From NCBI RefSeq assembly GCF_020697055.1, contig NZ_JAJFBP010000014.1:27287-91286 (forward strand): a stretch of 64,000 bases of DNA. Reading direction: 5' to 3'. Position 1 is the first letter of the stretch. Each line of letters opens with the position of its first letter. Below are positions 62,103-64,000 of this stretch, one piece after another. A program made the position numbers and the translations under genes. The notes under the pieces were generated by a model. It did no database searches. It saw only the letters and a program-made list of their open reading frames with translations, and was not told the origin of the DNA. The DNA is from Panacagrimonas sp. GTDB lineage: Bacteria; Pseudomonadota; Gammaproteobacteria; Nevskiales; Nevskiaceae.

Positions 62103-63513
62103 TCAGCGGGTGGCCGGCTTGTTGGAACTCAGGGCCTTGAGACCGGAACCGGCCGGCTTGCCACCGCCGCCTTCGCCCGGACCCCCCAGACCCTTCAGAT
62201 TGGCCTTCTTCAGCAGGCCTTCGTACTGGTGCGACATCAGGTGCGCCTGCAGCTGCGCCATGAAATCCATGATCACGACCACGGTGATCAGCAGCGAGGT
62301 GCCGCCGAAGGCGAAGGGGATCGCGGCATAGGCGATCATGAACTCCGGCATCAGGCAGATGATGGTGATGTACGCGGCACCGGCCACCGTCAGGCGGGTC
62401 AGCACCTGGTCGATGTACTTGGCGGTCATCGCGCCGGGGCGAACGCCCGGGATGAAGGCGCCGGACTTCTTCAGGTTTTCCGCCGTCTCGCGCGAATCGA
62501 ACACCAGCGCGGTGTAGAAGAAGCAGAAGAAGATGATCATGCCGGCGTACAGGAAGCCGTGCAGCGCGTTGCCCGGAGACAGCGCGTTCGAGATCTGCGC
62601 CATGAAGCCACCGCCCTGATCGCTGCCGAACAGCTGCGCGAGCGTGGCCGGGAACAGGATGATCGACGACGCGAAGATCGGCGGGATCACGCCCGACATG
62701 TTCAGCTTCAGCGGCAGATGCTGCGTCTGCGCCGCGAACAGCTTGCGGCCTTGCTGGCGACGCGCGTGGTGCACGGGGATGCGCCGCTGGGCGCGCTCGA
62801 CGTAGACCACCGCATAGGTGACGGCCACCGTTCCCACGGCGATCAGCAGCACGATGGCCGGGTTCAGCGAACCCTCGCTCACCAGCTGCGCGGTCGAACC
62901 GATCGCCGACGGCAGGCCCGCCACGATGCCCGCGAAAATGATCATCGACATGCCGTTTCCGATGCCGCGCTCGGTGATCTGCTCGCCCAGCCACATCAGG
63001 AACATCGTGCCCGTCACCAGCGACACCGTCGCGGTGAACACGAAGCCGAAGCCGGGGGCGATGGCCACACCGCTCTTCTGCAGCGCGGTGGAGGCGCCGA
63101 TGGCCTGAAAGATCGCCAGGCCCAGCGTGCCGTAGCGCGTGTACTTGGTCAGGATTCGGCGGCCCGACTCACCTTCCTTCTTCAGCTCCTTGAGCTGCGG
63201 GAGAACCGCGGCCATCAGCTGCACGATGATCGAGGCCGAGATGTAGGGCATCACGCCCAGCGCCATGATCGACAGGCGCTCGAGCGCGCCGCCCGAGAAC
63301 ATGTTGAACATGTCCAGGATCGAGCCGCGCGTCTGGTCGAACACGCGTCTGGTCGAACAACGCCGCCAACTGCGCCGGGTCGATGCCGGGTACCGGAATG
63401 AAGCTGCCGATGCGGAACACGACGAGCGCGCCGAGCAGGAACAGCAGGCGGCCACGGACTTCTCCGATCTTGGAGAGGTCGGGAACCATCCCGGTGTTGG
63501 GTGCCTTGGCCAT
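62103..63513 (-). pseudogene. secY: Preprotein translocase subunit SecY, frame broken by a 16-bp tandem duplication
   Basis: SecY forms the protein-conducting channel and is essential. The N-terminus starts at 63513 ([19 protein letters not shown]) and reads correctly for 57 residues to LFDQTR; then an exact tandem repeat of CGCGTCTGGTCGAACA (63328-63343 and 63344-63359, plus strand) shifts the frame, and that frame ends at 63169. The rest of SecY ([20 protein letters not shown] onward, ten membrane helices) continues in another frame to 62103. With one copy removed the gene encodes a normal 464-residue SecY. A sequencing or assembly error, or a recent slippage in a subpopulation, is far more likely than a real loss. 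Confidence 0.93.
63328..63359. repeat. Exact 16-bp tandem duplication inside secY
   Basis: Two adjacent identical copies of a 16-base unit (plus-strand CGCGTCTGGTCGAACA). Since 16 is not a multiple of three, it shifts the secY frame by one. A single copy gives the conserved residues LFDQTRGSI. Confidence 0.97.
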
Positions 63514-63528
63514 GTGCCTCGGTCAGTC

Positions 63529-63966
63529 TTACTCGGCCACCGAGCCGCCGGCGGCGGTCACGGCTTCGAGCGCACCCGCGGTGAGCTTCAGACCCTTGAG
63601 GCTGACCTTCTTGCTCAGCTCACCAGTCTTGATGACCTTCACGGTCTCGGTCCCGGCCGGTACGAAGCCTTCGGCCTTGAGCACGGCGACGTCGATCTCG
63701 CCGGTGGCCTTGACCTTCTGAAGGTCGGACAGGCGCACTTCGGCGGTCAGGCCCAGCAGCGGCGAATTGAAGCCGCGCTTGGGCAGGCGACGCTGGATCG
63801 GCATCTGGCCGCCCTCGAAGCCCTTCTTGCCGCGGCCGCCCTTGCGGGCGCGCTGACCCTTGTGACCGCGACCTGCGGTCTTGCCCATGCCGGAGCCGAT
63901 ACCACGGCCGACGCGGACGCGCTCGGTCTTGGAGCCTTCGGCGGGCTTGATCGTGTTGAGTTTCAT
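63529..63966 (-). CDS. rplO: 50S ribosomal protein L15
   Basis: L15 (145 residues) begins [20 protein letters not shown] and contains the Gly/Arg/Lys-rich loop [20 protein letters not shown] that threads into 23S rRNA. It lies 15 bases upstream of secY, the standard spc-operon order. Confidence 0.98.
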   Translation of the reverse strand: MKLNTIKPAEGSKTERVRVGRGIGSGMGKTAGRGHKGQRARKGGRGKKGFEGGQMPIQRRLPKRGFNSPLLGLTAEVRLSDLQKVKATGEIDVAVLKAEGFVPAGTETVKVIKTGELSKKVSLKGLKLTAGALEAVTAAGGSVAE

Positions 63967-63978
63967 GATGTCGAGTCC

Positions 63979-64000
63979 TTAGACCTCTTCAACCTTCAGC
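63979..64000 (-). CDS. rpmD: 50S ribosomal protein L30, C-terminal end (partial)
   Basis: The minus strand reads LKVEEV then TAA (63979-63981). Both position (directly upstream of rplO) and the ending resemble L30. The rest lies beyond the window. Confidence 0.72.

Noticed and set aside
63328..63359. Programmed ribosomal frameshift in secY
   Set aside because: There is no slippery heptamer or stimulatory pseudoknot pattern, and the defect is an exact 16-bp duplication whose removal restores the conserved protein. An error or recent slippage explains it better.

Overview
This 64 kb window is a GC-rich bacterial chromosome segment with densely packed genes and mostly G/C third codon positions. 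Gene order points to a gammaproteobacterium near Xanthomonadales (Lysobacterales) or Nevskiales. The markers are tatABC behind a hisE-like tail; rhodanese-grxC-secB-gpsA beside envC; a desT-desC-desB locus; the tyrS / M23 peptidase / anmK neighbourhood; and an L15-SecY-L36-S13-S11-S4-RpoA-L17 ribosomal operon. The assignment rests on remembered synteny, not on a search. I found no phage, insertion sequence, CRISPR array, rRNA or tRNA gene.

Layout. 1-16.4 kb: Tat translocase; hemB-aroE; an ECF sigma/anti-sigma pair; the secB operon; EnvC; a DUF1329 protein; a small DUF4124-SDR-membrane protein run; and the three-gene proton-translocating transhydrogenase pntAA-pntAB-pntB, closed by a clear terminator. 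16.4-24.2 kb: a bifunctional GDP-mannose enzyme, a FadL porin, and an unsaturated fatty acid locus (desT-like repressor divergent from desC/desB-like genes, with twin palindromic operators), then an orphan MoxR ATPase and a REP-like inverted repeat. 24.2-35.8 kb: a TetR regulator, a patatin phospholipase, DUF456/DUF3096 membrane proteins, MltD, a proline iminopeptidase and a TetR-controlled RND efflux pair. 35.8-38.8 kb: a translationally coupled radical SAM protein and DUF4130-UdgX uracil-DNA protein, a conserved but functionally obscure DNA-repair pair. 38.9-43.5 kb: YCF48 protein, MMPL-type RND transporter, and a protein that looks like a DUF1302 N-terminus fused to a DUF1329 C-terminus. 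43.7-45.5 kb: a three-gene overlapping operon, TetR-desaturase-rubredoxin. 45.7-47.7 kb: glnK-amtB behind a strong sigma-54/NtrC-type promoter. 48-58.9 kb: priA, anmK, an M23 endopeptidase, tyrS with a structured leader, a TPR protein, a DAHP synthase, a flavin monooxygenase and a copper chaperone. 58.9-64 kb: the end of the spc and alpha ribosomal operons.

Functional themes: envelope biogenesis (Tat, SecB, SecY, EnvC, MltD, M23, AnmK), membrane lipid metabolism (two desaturase systems, FadL, patatin, GpsA, MMPL) and DNA repair or replication restart (radical SAM/UdgX, PriA).

The most important anomalies are: secY is broken by an exact 16-bp tandem duplication, whose removal restores a normal 464-residue protein; the DUF1302/DUF1329 chimera; a PriA that lacks the winged-helix segment; a UdgX with KLRLH in place of the KRRIH loop; and a tyrS leader that ends in a terminator-like hairpin.
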